Of a stretch of 64,000 nucleotides of DNA, positions 47,801 through 59,415 are shown in pieces. Origin of the DNA: Dreissena polymorpha (taxonomy: Eukaryota; Mollusca; Bivalvia; Myida; Dreissenidae); contig NC_068369.1 in the NCBI RefSeq assembly GCF_020536995.1, positions 24,705,040 through 24,769,039 of the forward strand. The letters are read 5' to 3'. The notes beneath the pieces were generated by a model. That model had not been told where the DNA came from. It ran no database searches and saw only the letters and a program-made list of their open reading frames with translations. Position numbers and translations under genes: made by a program. Position 1 is the stretch's first letter, and each line of letters begins with the position of its first letter.

Positions 47801-48890
47801 CATAATTGTATGTAAATGTTTTACTAATGCGAATGAGCATGCATTAACGCTGTTGGGATTGTAATTGAGTAAAGTCAGGGTTACATACCATCATGTCGTG
47901 TGAGCTGCCAGGAAGTGTCCTGTTTTTGAGATTCATTCGTATGCGCCTCTAGACGCGTCTTCTGCCACGCTATCGCGTCCATCGCTACACCGGGACATAA
48001 AAAAACTTCACTTAACAATTTACATAATTATGCTCAATCATGTCATGCACTGTATGGATGGATGGGTAAGGATAACACAACAGCGCAGATTTACAACTAT
48101 AATAGCATCATTCAAATTACACACATGATACTGGAGGTTGGCAAATTCTACATAATCATTGTCCAATGTTAGACCACTCAAGATGCTACGCCGAATGCGG
48201 ATTTAGAAAAATCCATGAATTTTGTTTACATATAATATTGATTAAACTTCCTACTAAAGAAATTAAAATCAATCCCATACATAATTAGAAAAGAACCTAA
48301 CAATAAAGTTTACCTATTTTAGGAGCTAGAGTACTCAGCGCGTCCGGGCGGTCTATTTCAATCAGACACTTCCGGAGATTGCCGATGGTGGGATCGGGAA
48401 TGCGGCGCTCGTCGGAGCCCTTGATCCACATGCTGAGCACGTCGTTGATTTTGTTCTTGAGCCCGATGTCGGTGATGTACTTGCAGAATGCAGTGTCAAG
48501 ATTGGCCCATTCGGCCACGCCGCGGTAGTCTTTGCACTTCCCTTCGCCCGTCATGACGTCACTTTCGGGATCCAGGAAATACATCATCGTCTGCTTAGTC
48601 TCCTCCTTTAAGCACGTTAATGGCTCGCCGTGTAGACATTCCGGGATGTCTTCAACCATTCTGATGTTATTCATAAGCTCGCCAAGAGCTTTGATGATCT
48701 TCTCTTTGTCTGTATGCTGATCACTGCTTTCATTCCCTTTATCTAAGTGCGTAGGCCCGCTCGATCCACCGTCTCCGCTATTACGGATGTTCTGCTCGGC
48801 TGTTCCATCTGCTCCTACGTCGACTTCCGGTATGTGTTCCATCGTCTCCTCCGGATTCGGAGTGTTCTCCGCGGGCTCAGCACTTGCCAT
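44832..48890 (-). CDS. MYD88: MyD88-like adaptor: Death domain plus TIR domain, five exons
   Basis: MyD88 links Toll/IL-1 receptors to IRAK kinases through a Death domain and a TIR domain. Exons: 48890-48314, 47984-47889, 46883-46697, 45893-45799, 45307-44832; phases agree and give 476 residues. Start ATG at 48890 has A at -3 and G at +4. Residues about 1-90 are acidic and low-complexity. The Death domain (~93-192) contains KDYRGVAEWANLD, MWIKGSD and TIGNLRKCLIEIDRPDAL. A 32-residue linker exon follows. The TIR (~228-370) contains FYTCCLVFADQDEGMARLI, LFFLPRFDLKGGKYEK, CGGKVVFLVSEYFAASPVC and NLLPVILSNNELDIPHVLRG. Exon functions and the ER/CxxK border match my memory of the five-exon vertebrate MYD88. 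Unusual: the BB loop has FDLKGG where MyD88 normally has RDVLPG, and box 3 has KWYN rather than FW. A ~100-residue tail ends FFKRLFSRKR. It may be one of several bivalve MyD88 paralogues rather than the one-to-one orthologue. Confidence 0.85.
47113..47334 (-). mobile_element. TTAA-type MITE, CCCATTTATGCCTAG family (copy 4)
   Basis: It is flanked by TTAA on both sides (47109-47112, 47335-47338). Internal GACGCCGCATCATGCGGCGTC palindrome. It lies in the MyD88-like intron between the linker exon and the first TIR exon, the intron whose splicing would decide which TIR set is used. Confidence 0.75.
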
Positions 48891-48986
48891 TGTCTTTCTC
48901 AAAAGCTATCTCTTCATGCGTGGAATTAATATAGAAATGTACGAGGAATCTAAATTCCGGTGCACATTCCCACGCAACGTCTAGTC
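48891..48986 (-). other. 5' untranslated part of the MyD88-like Death-domain exon
   Basis: A minus-strand acceptor TTTTCATTTCAG/GAC ends at 48987, 96 bases above the ATG, so a separate upstream non-coding exon is likely. An upstream ATG at about 48930 meets a stop after three codons. Confidence 0.5.
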
Positions 48987-49730
48987 CTGAAATGAAAATG
49001 TACGTCGTTTAACACAAATGATCTTGTGAGAAACCCACTGAAAAAGTAGGGCCTAGACCACTTCCTTGTATCGTGTTTCGAGTCACACGCCATTGAAAAT
49101 CGTTGTGTTTGCGATTTTGTTTACGAGGCGCATGTCAACAGTATTGCGCATAGGTATTTCCCACCGTGCATTTAGTCATAAACATAGAGAATGTTGTATC
49201 GATTAAATCGCTACAACACATCAACTATTTCAAGATGTTGTTTTTATTTTAATCACGTCTCAAGTGGGATTCGAAACACGCTCACAAAAATAGCCTACTG
49301 TCCCGTTAGTTATCTTGTGTAAAGAATAGTCTATACATAACGATTATACTTCTACTTTTGCTTTTGTCCTTGTCACTTTAAGGTGCATCCGAAAGTTGTT
49401 TTAATATTTAATATAACAATGAGCATTTAAAACGTCAGGATACCATTTAATACTTACTTAAAAAAATAGTCGTATATTTTGCAAATACAATTCCCTTTAT
49501 TAAACTTTTGAAGGCAGCTTAACTGGATTTCTTTATTTGTGTTGCTGCAGAGACGTAGAAAACGTTATCTACGTCTCTGTTATCTACGTCTCTGGTTGCT
49601 GTTATTAATAATTGATCAGACTTTTATCTCTAGAGACATATCCGGGTATGTAAACAAACACAAAAGGCAATACATAAAATAATAATATCAACATAATTAA
49701 GTTTAACAATCAAACAAGAAATAATAACAA
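48987..49730. other. Sequence upstream of the MyD88-like gene; short hairpin
   Basis: No first exon or core promoter is obvious. At about 49550-49603 AGAGACGTAG is followed by two direct copies of its complement, CTACGTCTCT, forming alternative hairpins. Confidence 0.4.
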
Positions 49731-49778
49731 TACTACTACTACTACTACTACAACTACTACTACTACTTCTACTACTAC

Positions 49779-49810
<32 letters not shown>

Positions 49811-49873
49811 TTCTACTTCTCCTACTACTACTACTACTACTAATAATAATAATTAATAATAATAATAATAATA

Positions 49874-49941
<68 letters not shown>

Positions 49942-49970
49942 CATTATCACTACTACTACTAAAATTGTGA
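49731..49970. repeat. Compound trinucleotide microsatellite (ACT/TTC/AAT/ATT)n
   Basis: Runs of ACT with TTC and CAA interruptions give way to AAT and then a long ATT tract, ending in ATC/ACT units. No coding potential. Confidence 0.85.
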
Positions 49971-50583
49971 CATATTTTCCAACCCAACGGGCGAAGCAGA
50001 GCATTACAAAATATCGAATTTCATAAAGTGTTGAAAGTCTTCCTGGTTTAGATTAACTGGTTTGCAACCAAATTTGTACAGGTAAACGTTGAACGGGTTA
50101 TTTCCCAATACATCCTGCTTGCTTTATACAGCATCAGCTGACATTAAACAAAAAAGATGTTAAAGTTGTTGGAAGTTTAATTGACGACTTTATATTTACG
50201 AAATGTTAAAACTTACGAACACAACGTGACTATTATAAATATATTTTTCCCAAGTGTATCAATCTACATTAGTTATTAAAGCATTCATGTATTGTTTTGA
50301 TTATGTGGCATTATACGATTCGTTTATTAAATCTTACATCAGTTACATCCATGACATACAAATTGTATGAACAATTAATGAGCAAGCGCTTCCAGTGTCG
50401 TTGATGTGGGCGTACCTTCCGAGAAGTATTTGTTAACCGCGATCATCTTAAACCACGTCGTACACGAATTAACCATATACTTTGCGTCATCGTGGCTTGT
50501 TAAGTATCACTTAAATATATAAAACGACTTGAAACAGACGAACGTCGTTTAAATAAATAATTATATGTCAGTTTTGCCGTAAA
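49971..50583. other. Intergenic spacer, nothing recognised
   Basis: AT-rich with no exon or repeat boundary seen. Confidence 0.4.
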
Positions 50584-50587
50584 TTAA

Positions 50588-50756
50588 CCCATTTATGCCT
50601 AGTGGACTCTCCCATCCTTCTAAATTGGATCAATTTATTTCAAAAATTAGGGATGTCTAGTATATTTATTTCTATATTTAAAATATTTCTTACAGAAATT
50701 CCTTTAAGCAAACAGCGCAGTCTACGCTGTTTGCCAAGACGCTAGGCATAAATGGG
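50588..50756 (-). mobile_element. TTAA-type MITE, CCCATTTATGCCTAG family (copy 5, centre deleted)
   Basis: It is flanked by TTAA at 50584-50587 and 50757-50760. It is shorter than its relatives because most of the central GACGCCGCAT palindrome is gone, as expected from deletion of a hairpin during replication. Confidence 0.7.
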
Positions 50757-51214
50757 TTAACGTGATGACAAACTGAACAAATACATCCCAGAACTCAAAT
50801 TCTTGGAATGCCCTAGGAAAACTTATCTCACCCAAAAGAAATGTGACATTATTATCGGACATAAATCGACCGTTTACTGCTCCATGTTTTCGCATTTAGT
50901 AGTCTGAACATCAGTTATTGGTATTTATGACAAACTTGTAAATGAATATTCCATGAAAAAACAACAATACTTGTATTATTCGTTTTAAATAATATACTAA
51001 ACTTGTAAGTTGCTGTGCCAATATCGTTTTCGTAACGATGTTACTTGGTAACATGGATAACATTGTGTCGTACTACGTACGATACTCCTTTTGTAAAGTT
51101 TATTTGATTTATGGAAGGATGATGATTATTACAGATAATAAAATATCTATCGGTACTAGAGACGTTTCAAGTTGATACGCAACAAAACGATACTGCAATT
51201 CAAACATAAATTAA

Positions 51215-51436
51215 CCCATTTATGCCTAGCGTCCTGAAAAAAGGACTGTGCAAACAGCGTAGACCCAGATGAAAACGCCGCATGTTGCGGCGTCTCATCA
51301 GGGTCTGCGCTGTTTGCTTAAAGGAATGTCTGTAAGAAATATACTAAATATAGAAATAATATACAAGACATCCCTAATTTTGGAAATAAATTGACCCAAT
51401 TAGGAAGGATGGGAGAGTCCACTAGGCATAAATGGG
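51215..51436 (+). mobile_element. TTAA-type MITE, CCCATTTATGCCTAG family (copy 6)
   Basis: It is flanked by TTAA (51211-51214, 51437-51440) and has both ends intact: CCCATTTATGCCTAGCGTC and AGTCCACTAGGCATAAATGGG. Centre ACGCCGCATGTTGCGGCGT. Confidence 0.75.
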
Positions 51437-51829
51437 TTAAGCTGCACTACCCAGAAACGTAGCCGGGTCTAGCTCATCGGACTTTGTCTCTGTGAAATTA
51501 AGCGAAGTAGTTGCAATAAATAGCGCGGTTAAATAAAATAGTTGTGTCATTATTATCTTCAGACTAGTGGTTTTGTCGAAAATGTATCCAGATCTTTGTT
51601 TTAACATTGTATGTAATAAATTATGTAAATTTTATTACCCGTTTGTATACAACAGTAATTGGTTGACACTTAGACCATAGTTAAAAGTTGCATACGCATT
51701 CTATTTGGAATTGAAACATACCGCTGAACAATAATATCAACATTTCTAGTTCTGAACCCATCTTAAACAGCTTCGCAGAAAAAAAATCAATCACAATATC
51801 CTTTGTTTATCATTATAACGATCGAATCT
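51437..51829. other. Spacer, nothing recognised
   Basis: AT-rich, no exon or repeat seen. Confidence 0.35.
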
Positions 51830-52262
51830 CATAGGCGGTTCCAAGGGGTGGGTGCGGACGCAGCGTACGCCCCCCCCCCCCCCTAAAATCGCCAAAGTAA
51901 AGTCAATTCATTTGATGTTTCACACTTAACTAGATCTAAATCACATATTTAAACTAATTTTTCGGACATAACATTTCCAACTAATTACAGACAATCGCTA
52001 AATGGCTATATCCATCCGTATTACGTATAAACTTTGCACTTTTTGGCCTTATAAGAAGCGACTTAAGGCTTGACATGCTCGAGAAGTGGTTGTCAAAGCC
52101 TTCAAAATCACTAAAATTGTGGAGCTTTCGGGTAGGGGGGGGGGCAAGCCACCCTGGACCCCCTAACAGGGCTTTGCCCTGCACCCACCAGGGACCCTGA
52201 ACCCCGAAGCAAATCTTTCAATAACCCGCCCCCCCCCCCTTGACCAGAAATCTGCCCTTGAA
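51830..52262. mobile_element. Probable MITE with C-rich and G-rich arms
   Basis: The left part has CATAGGCGGTTCCAAGGGGT and a C14-type run; the right part has GGGGGGGGGGCAAGCCACC, then a C9-10 run and CAGAAATCTGCCCTTGA. The ends are roughly inverted (AGGCGGTTCCAAGGGG versus AGGGCAGATTTCTGGTCAAG). The 67-codon frame on the minus strand is repeat-derived. Family unknown. Confidence 0.4.
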
Positions 52263-54764
52263 TCTTTCAGGGATATAATAAAACGTAAAAATCGAAAAAA
52301 CTTATGCCAATTTGAAATGAATTTGTTAATTCGCCGTTATGAAATTATGCCATTTGTTGGTTGCAAATATGTGCAGTGTTTATGCACGGTTTATTCTAAA
52401 AATGTCACGTTGTGCAACTCATATTTGTTTTCATAATTTAAGTATATCGTTCATTTGCAAATCAGCAGAAATTATGTTTATGAAAGATAAGGGAGACGAG
52501 ATGCAACTATTTTGCTCATTTATGTATTTTCAACGATTTTTTTTCCATTAATTAATTCGGACCAATTGGTGAGGTTCATATTCCACGTGGCGTGTTTTGA
52601 TTGAAAGCCATAGGATCTCCCTACTTGTTATGGCTGCAGAAGTGCGGTTCTGAAAGTCGATGTAAATCAAAGGCGCTGAAGGCACTGAAGTTGTTCGCTA
52701 TTGCCTATAATATTAGACGCAACTCAGTTTTCAAAATTATGTTATAGCTTTTTATATCGCAAGTGTGAAATGAACACAACTCATTCAAATTTATAAAGGG
52801 CTTGTCTTAAAGCACAGATGTGTGTACACTGTTTATCCTCATATTAATGTTATAGAGATAACTTAGACAAAATAACATTAATATGTCTCTTTTTTTCACA
52901 ATTGGTTGCTGCACAGGCAACCATGTTTAGAATTTCGGTTGCCTTGCTCAAGAATAACAGGCCTATAACCATTTACATGTTGTGTTATGTGTATCTAATA
53001 CTTTATATATTTTCTTTAAATTATTGAGCAACAATTTTGCCCACATGACAGACTTTTAATGCAGCATTAAGCCCCGTTTTCCATGAAAGCAGCCAATATG
53101 TACAGATTTCAATGATAAACTGGCCAATGTTGTCGCACAAGCTTTTATAAACACTAGACTGGCCAATATTGTCGCAAGCTTGTAAGCTCTTAAACACTAT
53201 TGATTACATACAGGCTGTCTTCAGTGTACCAGTTGTGAAATATAAACAGAAAGTGTCATCGTTTTTAGGGTAGCTAACAGCAGACTGACTTGCAAAACTG
53301 CCTCTACATTAGTTGCTCGCTAACGCTTACAACTAAAAATATATACGCGTATACAGGTTGTACAAACCGGTGTTTTTGTTTCGATAATTTTGTTAACGAT
53401 TTCCAACATGAATAAGAATGTTCAGTGACATGCAGAAATATCTAGTTAACATGCTTTTAAAGTTATTTTGATTGAAAGCTAAGTTGGAGAATATATATAT
53501 AATATTTCACGAATTATCGCAAACTTATTATTAAATTGTACGATGACCGAATTAAGCAAAAAATGAAGAAAAATAAACCCTGGAAGCAAAAAAAGAAAAG
53601 AGATTAGGGTCGGCACAAATTAAGGGTCGGTCAGGTTCACAACGTTTAAGCCTAATGCAAATGCTATCAGAATAACATGAGTACAGTATTGCAACTAAAA
53701 AAATTAACAAACTTTTATATGCAAAAAAGTTCCTCAATTAAGTTGCCTTTATTTATTTGATTATTAAAAAACTGTCTATGTTCTGACATATGATTGTTAA
53801 CGATTGTTTTTTAAATATTTTTTCCACTAATCATAGACTAAACATTATATCCTCGATTACCGTAAATTCGCAAACTTAACATTTTATGTCAATATTCAAA
53901 CCATATCAAATAAATAACAGCGATAACCATTATTAACAGAGTAACATAAAAAACACACTAAATTATTCAAAAACAGCAACAACAACAACACAACTAAATT
54001 ACTCAAACAAGTCACATCCGTTCATTAGATGATGAATCTTTGCTTGTATGTACATTCCCAGTGTAACTCATGGGTCATTAAGTTGATAAGTAAAGAGCTA
54101 GGCTCTTCCTGGTTTCCATTGTATTTCACGACTGGTATTTATCGGTCAACATGTTGAAGTATTCAAACAAAAGAATGGCCGTAAACTATGAAATACTGCA
54201 ATTAGAGTGAAGGGAATAAACTTCCCCCAGCATATAACAACATAATTTACTGCTAGCTCGAACATTTTGCAATTTATAGAATCGTGTCTGTACTGTAATG
54301 TACTTTGTGCAATAGGCATGTGCACAGAATAAACACCGACATTGGTATTATTGCCTTCCATTTATCACAGCATAACGCGACGACGTTGTTGTAATTGCAC
54401 TTCCTGTTTAATAAAAGCATTACGAAGCGACACGAAAATCAGGTTGATCTAGATATACATAGGAATTTTCAAAAAGACATGGCATGTGTAAAAAGTCTCA
54501 GATCTCAGAAAAATCTCAGGCTATTGTTGAAACAGTAGATATCTCAAAAAGATATCCTACACTGTTGATTTTTTCAAAACCATAACCACCAAACAATGGT
54601 CAAGAATTGTCAGCATCAAATCAGGATCCAGTTTAACGGCTTTTAAACTGATTGCCTTATAAGAAATCAGTCAAGCTATTGTACAATCAGAACGACAAAC
54701 TCTCGCAATATTTCAAACTGTTGACAGTTTTGGTAACATGGCAGGCTATTAAACATGTCTAAGT

Positions 54765-54797
<33 letters not shown>

Positions 54798-55137
54798 CGT
54801 TAGCTGGATAAATACCATGTACGCTCATATGTGTCGGACAACATATGCATGTTCTTTTAAGAGATAAAGAGTTAGTAATTTGATGGAATCCAGACAAAAA
54901 TAATGCTAATCAATAAATCAAAGATTTTCGTTAATATATGTCTGATAACGGATCAAAGATGTTCGACCCACAATTATCCTTTACATTTCCTGGTAATTTT
55001 GTTAAAGTCGTATCAGCTCTGGTTTCTTTTGTTCACGTCAGGACTACGTGCCGTCATTTCTATAAAGATGTATTTTTCCACGCAAAAGGCATATATTATA
55101 AATATATTATTATCAACATAAAATGCAAATTAGAAAA
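52263..55137. other. Gene-free stretch
   Basis: No exon supported on either strand. It contains a (TA)n tract at about 54770-54797 and scattered A/T runs. Small inverted motifs occur, for example AACTGGCCAATGTTGTCGCA and ACTGGCCAATATTGTCGCA as a direct pair at about 53118 and 53158. Confidence 0.45.
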
Positions 55138-55447
55138 AAAGAGCTGTCTCCATCGGAAGACATATGCCCCCAAAAAACGCTTGTTCGAAACCTAAACGCA
55201 GATTTCGAAACCTAAAAGCGGACCCTAAGTTAAAGATCAAGGCAAATGGGGTCAAAGTTTTTGTACGTATGGAAAGGCATTGTCTATATACACATGCATA
55301 CCAAATATGAAGGTCACATCTGAAGCGACATAGAAGTTATGAGCATTTTTCGAAACCTAAACGCAAAAGTGGGACGGACAGACGGACACATAGAGTAAGA
55401 CAGACGGACAGTACGATCACTATATGCCCTCCTTCGGGGCATACAAA
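55138..55447. repeat. Dispersed repeat, second AAGAGCTGTCTCC copy
   Basis: AGAGCTGTCTCCATCGGAAGAC opens it. GACGGACAGACGGACACATA and TGCCCTCCTTCGGGGCATA (hairpin) close it. It has the same layout as 31634-31940. Confidence 0.6.
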
Positions 55448-55487
55448 TACGACGAAACGGTTACGTATATATGTAAGTTGTCTTAAA

Positions 55488-55995
55488 GGGGCCTTTTCAC
55501 AGATTTTGGCATTTTTTAACTTATTCATTAAATGCTTTATATTGATAAATGTAAACATTGGATCGTAAAAGCACCAGTAAAAAATCAAGAATAAAATTAA
55601 AAAAAGGGAAAGAACATTGCCCGGAGCAGGTTTCGAACCAGTGACCCCTGGAGTCCTGCCAGAGTCCAGAAGTAAAAACGCTTTAGCCTACTGAGCTATT
55701 CCGCCGAATACACATTCTTAACGTATTTTATACCTTATATAAGCAATCTTCGTAGTTTCACAAAATTTAACGACAAAAACAGAACTCTCCAAATTATTCA
55801 ATCGTTTCGCGTTGCAACGCTTTATAATCTTTAGGTTTTAAAATCGTCAAAAGATGCATTTAATGGCTATATTAGAGCATGGTAAATGTTCAGTATTACT
55901 GTTTCCACACAAATATCAAAACTAAAACGAAAATTTGCGGATCTAAAACAACTTTTTTCAATTTTGTCAATTTACCAAAGCGTGAAAAGATCCCT
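55488..55995 (-). mobile_element. TTAA-flanked inverted-repeat element with tRNA-like core, best copy
   Basis: It is flanked by TTAA (55484-55487, 55996-55999). Ends AGGGGCCTTTTCAC and GTGAAAAGATCCCT. The minus strand about 55706-55617 reads as a tRNA-like head: A box TAGCTCAGTAGG, B box GGTTCGAAACC, with a long variable region between. 508 bp, close in length and sequence to 19090-19594 outside the tRNA part. The tRNA-like parts differ more than the flanks. Confidence 0.75.
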
Positions 55996-56089
55996 TTAAT
56001 ACACAAATATACACATAATTTTCTGTCACGTGACTACGAATACCAACAAAGCATTATATAAAAAGTCAATTAAAAATACAAATACAAAT

Positions 56090-57860
56090 AAACACAATGC
56101 ATGGTAAGAACGCCTAAGGTTTATCTAGGGGTGATTACATCTTTCAAACGCCTTTTTACGGTATTATTTATAATGCTTTTTCTTATAACTAAAGCTTCTT
56201 TTATATGTTTACATACATTAGAGATTACTGGCCTACCATATGAATCCAATAACTTGTGGAATTTATATACAGATAGGTTAACATAAAATGTACGGCTGAC
56301 ATATTTTTTTCTTAAATAAGTGTTACAGAGGCATATCCATATAAAATGATACTCATCTTCTAAATCTACATCGTTACAACATACACACAATTTAAGTTCA
56401 TTACGCGAGCTCTTGTTATTAGCATATCTGCCTATTTAAATTATCAACGGGTGTGCAGAGACTCTTTATCTTACAAAAAATAAGCGAAGGCGTCTAGGAA
56501 GTAATTAGTAAGTATTCTTCGTATTCCAAAGAAGTTTTACGTAGTTTAATCACACTTATTACACGACTATTATTCATTTAACCCACCACTCTTGTTTAAA
56601 AATGGTAATAAGTCTACATTTGAACTCTCTCACCAAACTATATACTTGCACAACTTTTGGATTATCAAATACAATAAAAAAAGCCATAATTAGTAAGCAA
56701 GTTCTTGACATTCGTGACCCAATTCACGTAACCTTTATTACACTCGTTTAAGGCTTGTTTGTATCAAGTTTTCATAATAATAGTGTTATTGTTTAGAATT
56801 TTAAACCAATATGTTATAATTTCAACAGATCTGTTTATATGCAATGGATATCTACCGAATTCTCCATAAACAACAACATTACATGTATTCATTTTAACCT
56901 CAAACAATCGTTTGTAAAATTTTAAAAGTATGCGTTTAATATTTTCTGACTTATCGAAACCCCATAATTCTGAAGCATAATTTAATATAGAACCCCCAAA
57001 GGAGTCAAACAACTGCGGTGGCAATGGCATAGAGGTGACATTTTTCTATCTCGTTCCCATGACTTAATCACTCGAGGGAACGACGTTCTAACTTGTGAGA
57101 ACGAGTAATTAAGCTATGTCGGGGGAACGACTTAATAAGGCTCATTGGGTCATTGCCGACCTGAAATGGCTTGAAGTCACCCGGGGGTGACTAAAAGCCG
57201 ATTTTTGTCACCCTAGGGTGACTTCAAGCCGATTCATGTCACCCTGGGGTGACTTCAAGCCTACCGGATGACTAGAATCGGCTTAAAGTCACCCCAGGGT
57301 GACATGAATCGGCTTCTAGTCACCCCGGGTAACAAGATCTTTCCTAAGTCGAGAGAACGAGTTAGAAAAAAGAAGAGTACAAAACTTATTAAAAGAGGAG
57401 TGCAATGAAACAAAGAGCGGTGCAGTAAATAAAGAAGGGTGCAATAAACAAAAGAGGAGAGAATTTTAGCCAACTCGAGGGAACGACTTACACAATCGCG
57501 TGAACGAGCTAGCTGTGTCGTGGGGACGACTTATTAAGTCGAGGGAACGAGAAAGAAAAACAGAGGAGTTCTATGTCGAAGTCGTGACATTTTGCTAATA
57601 ATGTATTCATGGCTTTAAGGGCTTTACCAACCAAATGGTCTTGATTTAATTTAAAACTGCCTGTAAAATTCAACACTGTGCCTAAACGTTTTAGTTATCA
57701 ACAACCTCAATTACACTACCAGTGTATGTCTATTTTTCATTTTCTTTTAATCCTCCTCTTTTCCGAAACATCATTATTTTCGTTTTTGCAATGTTAACGT
57801 TAAGTCCCCAAGAGTTAACATGACCCTGACCTTTGCGTACAACCAGGAGGACACGTGTTT
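56090..57860 (-). mobile_element. LINE remnant: reverse transcriptase C-terminal region to 3' tail
   Basis: Read on the minus strand, 57830-57590 resembles reverse-transcriptase sequence (WGLNVNIAKTKIMMFRKRGG), followed beyond an insertion by SILNYASELWGFDKSENIKR, VVVYGEFGRYPLHINRSVEI and NWVTNVKNLLTNYGFFYC. Near the 3' end come CVCCNDVDLEDEYHFIW and CKHIKEALVIRKS, the cysteine/histidine tail. This order is usual in several animal non-LTR families, and the 3' end runs into TTTGTATTTGTATTT. The frame is broken by several stops and shifts, so it is inactive. The clade cannot be decided by eye. Confidence 0.75.
57045..57583. mobile_element. 539-bp palindrome-rich insertion in the LINE, 10-bp target duplication
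   Basis: It is flanked by GTGACATTTT at 57035-57044 and 57584-57593, and it separates LINE coding segments that would otherwise be adjacent. Inside are 36-bp inverted arms at 57226-57261 and 57280-57315 (35/36 paired), each holding its own small palindrome GTCACCCTGGGGTGAC, plus several CTCGAGGGAACGAC motifs in both orientations toward the ends. No coding sequence. A 10-bp duplication would suit a MULE-type element, but the ends are not clearly inverted. Confidence 0.7.
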
Positions 57861-59415
57861 CCCTTGTGCAGAATACGTTTCGGTATTGGGAAAAACTGAT
57901 GCTAAAGTGAAAGCTTATTTCTCATAATATATAAGCGCTTAATTAATAAAATTGAAGCGCATGTGAAAAAGCAAGCAATACTGTTCTTATTTATTAATAA
58001 TAAATTGGGCGTGAAGTAGTTGTGAGGGTTGTTTTGCTATTGGATCTGACTCTAAATAACTTAGTTTAAGAAAAACTAGGCATTATTTTTTTTATAATAT
58101 TTGCCTTCATTATAATTATACTCAATCATATATTTATAAACTTGCGCTAAATATTTGAAATGTATGTGGCTGATTTATTTGTCTGTTTTAAGCAATAAAT
58201 CGGTATGATACATGAAATAAACAAGCTATATGTATATATCTTAAACAAAGTAAACTCTCCAAAAATTTTGCTAAAGACTTCAGGTATGAGTAAACGTAAA
58301 AAACGAAGAATTGACAGATAGACTTCATTTAGGCTAAGGTCTGTAATGATAAACAAGATAGTATTATGCATACCTCCTACAGCTCAATCCATTTGATACA
58401 CGTTTATCCCAGCTTTTTTACTTGCACACATATAGATCTAAATACATAATATTCAGACTTAGTTGGTATTTTATTTTGCCAATTATTTCCCACCGTATAG
58501 TATATACAGATACGTGTTAATCAATGTACGTTTTTCTTAACCTTAATTGCAATGACGTACTTGTCACGAACACAACTTGACTACCAATCACAATCGAGTA
58601 ATGTTAATTGTGGTCTGTCTTTTTGACCCAGTTCGGGAAAATAAGACATATTGTGGTGTTTAATGAAACAAACATGTCTATTTGCACACCTACCTGACAA
58701 GTGCAGTTATGTCCAAAAGTTCACTTTCGCCTCTCGTAAATACACCCCAAACAAAAACTATCTTTTCATTAAATTTACCAAAGAGAAATAAAACCAACGA
58801 ACTAGCTTATGGGGAATCCCATTTACTTTTTATTCACTCAATAAGGAAGTTGCGCACCATCGATTAATAGCCTTAGGTCAACTATATGTTTCATCAAAAC
58901 TATCACTGAAAATATGATTTGAAGTCTCTTTCAAACTATATTAACCAATGTGCACCTTTTAAACATTGAATAAAGATTATAAGTATACAATATGCATGCT
59001 AATTTGCATTGTATATAAAATGAAACCGGTTTAATTTATTCGGTTAAATCGAACGCTCAACACCGAATACATTCAATCGAAGCAACCATACCTTTGAAAA
59101 TAATTAGTCACCGGCACACCTATTAAAGGTATGGTTTATTTGAAAAAGAAATAATGTATTTATAATAAGACAATTTAATAACTTTTTTAAATAAAATTTA
59201 TAGTGTTTAAACTTTCGGACATTGTACATGTATTTTTTGTCTGCAACTGATATAAGTTTGTTACGTTTTATACGTCATATTATAATTTGTACAAATTTAA
59301 TTTTATGATTAAATGATTTTAGTGTTACACTACAATTTATGGTCATCGAATATTAAATAAATATAACATTGAGTTATTAAATTTTTCTTTATTGGAATTA
59401 GTTAAAGTCAACAAA
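57861..59415. other. Upstream region of the claudin-like gene
   Basis: No exon or delimited repeat. The start-codon exon at 59416 may be the first exon; no confident TATA box or initiator was identified. Confidence 0.4.

Noticed and set aside
48891-48902. Start of the MyD88-like protein at 48902
   Set aside because: The codon there is TTG; the ATG at 48890 has a strong context and begins the natural reading.
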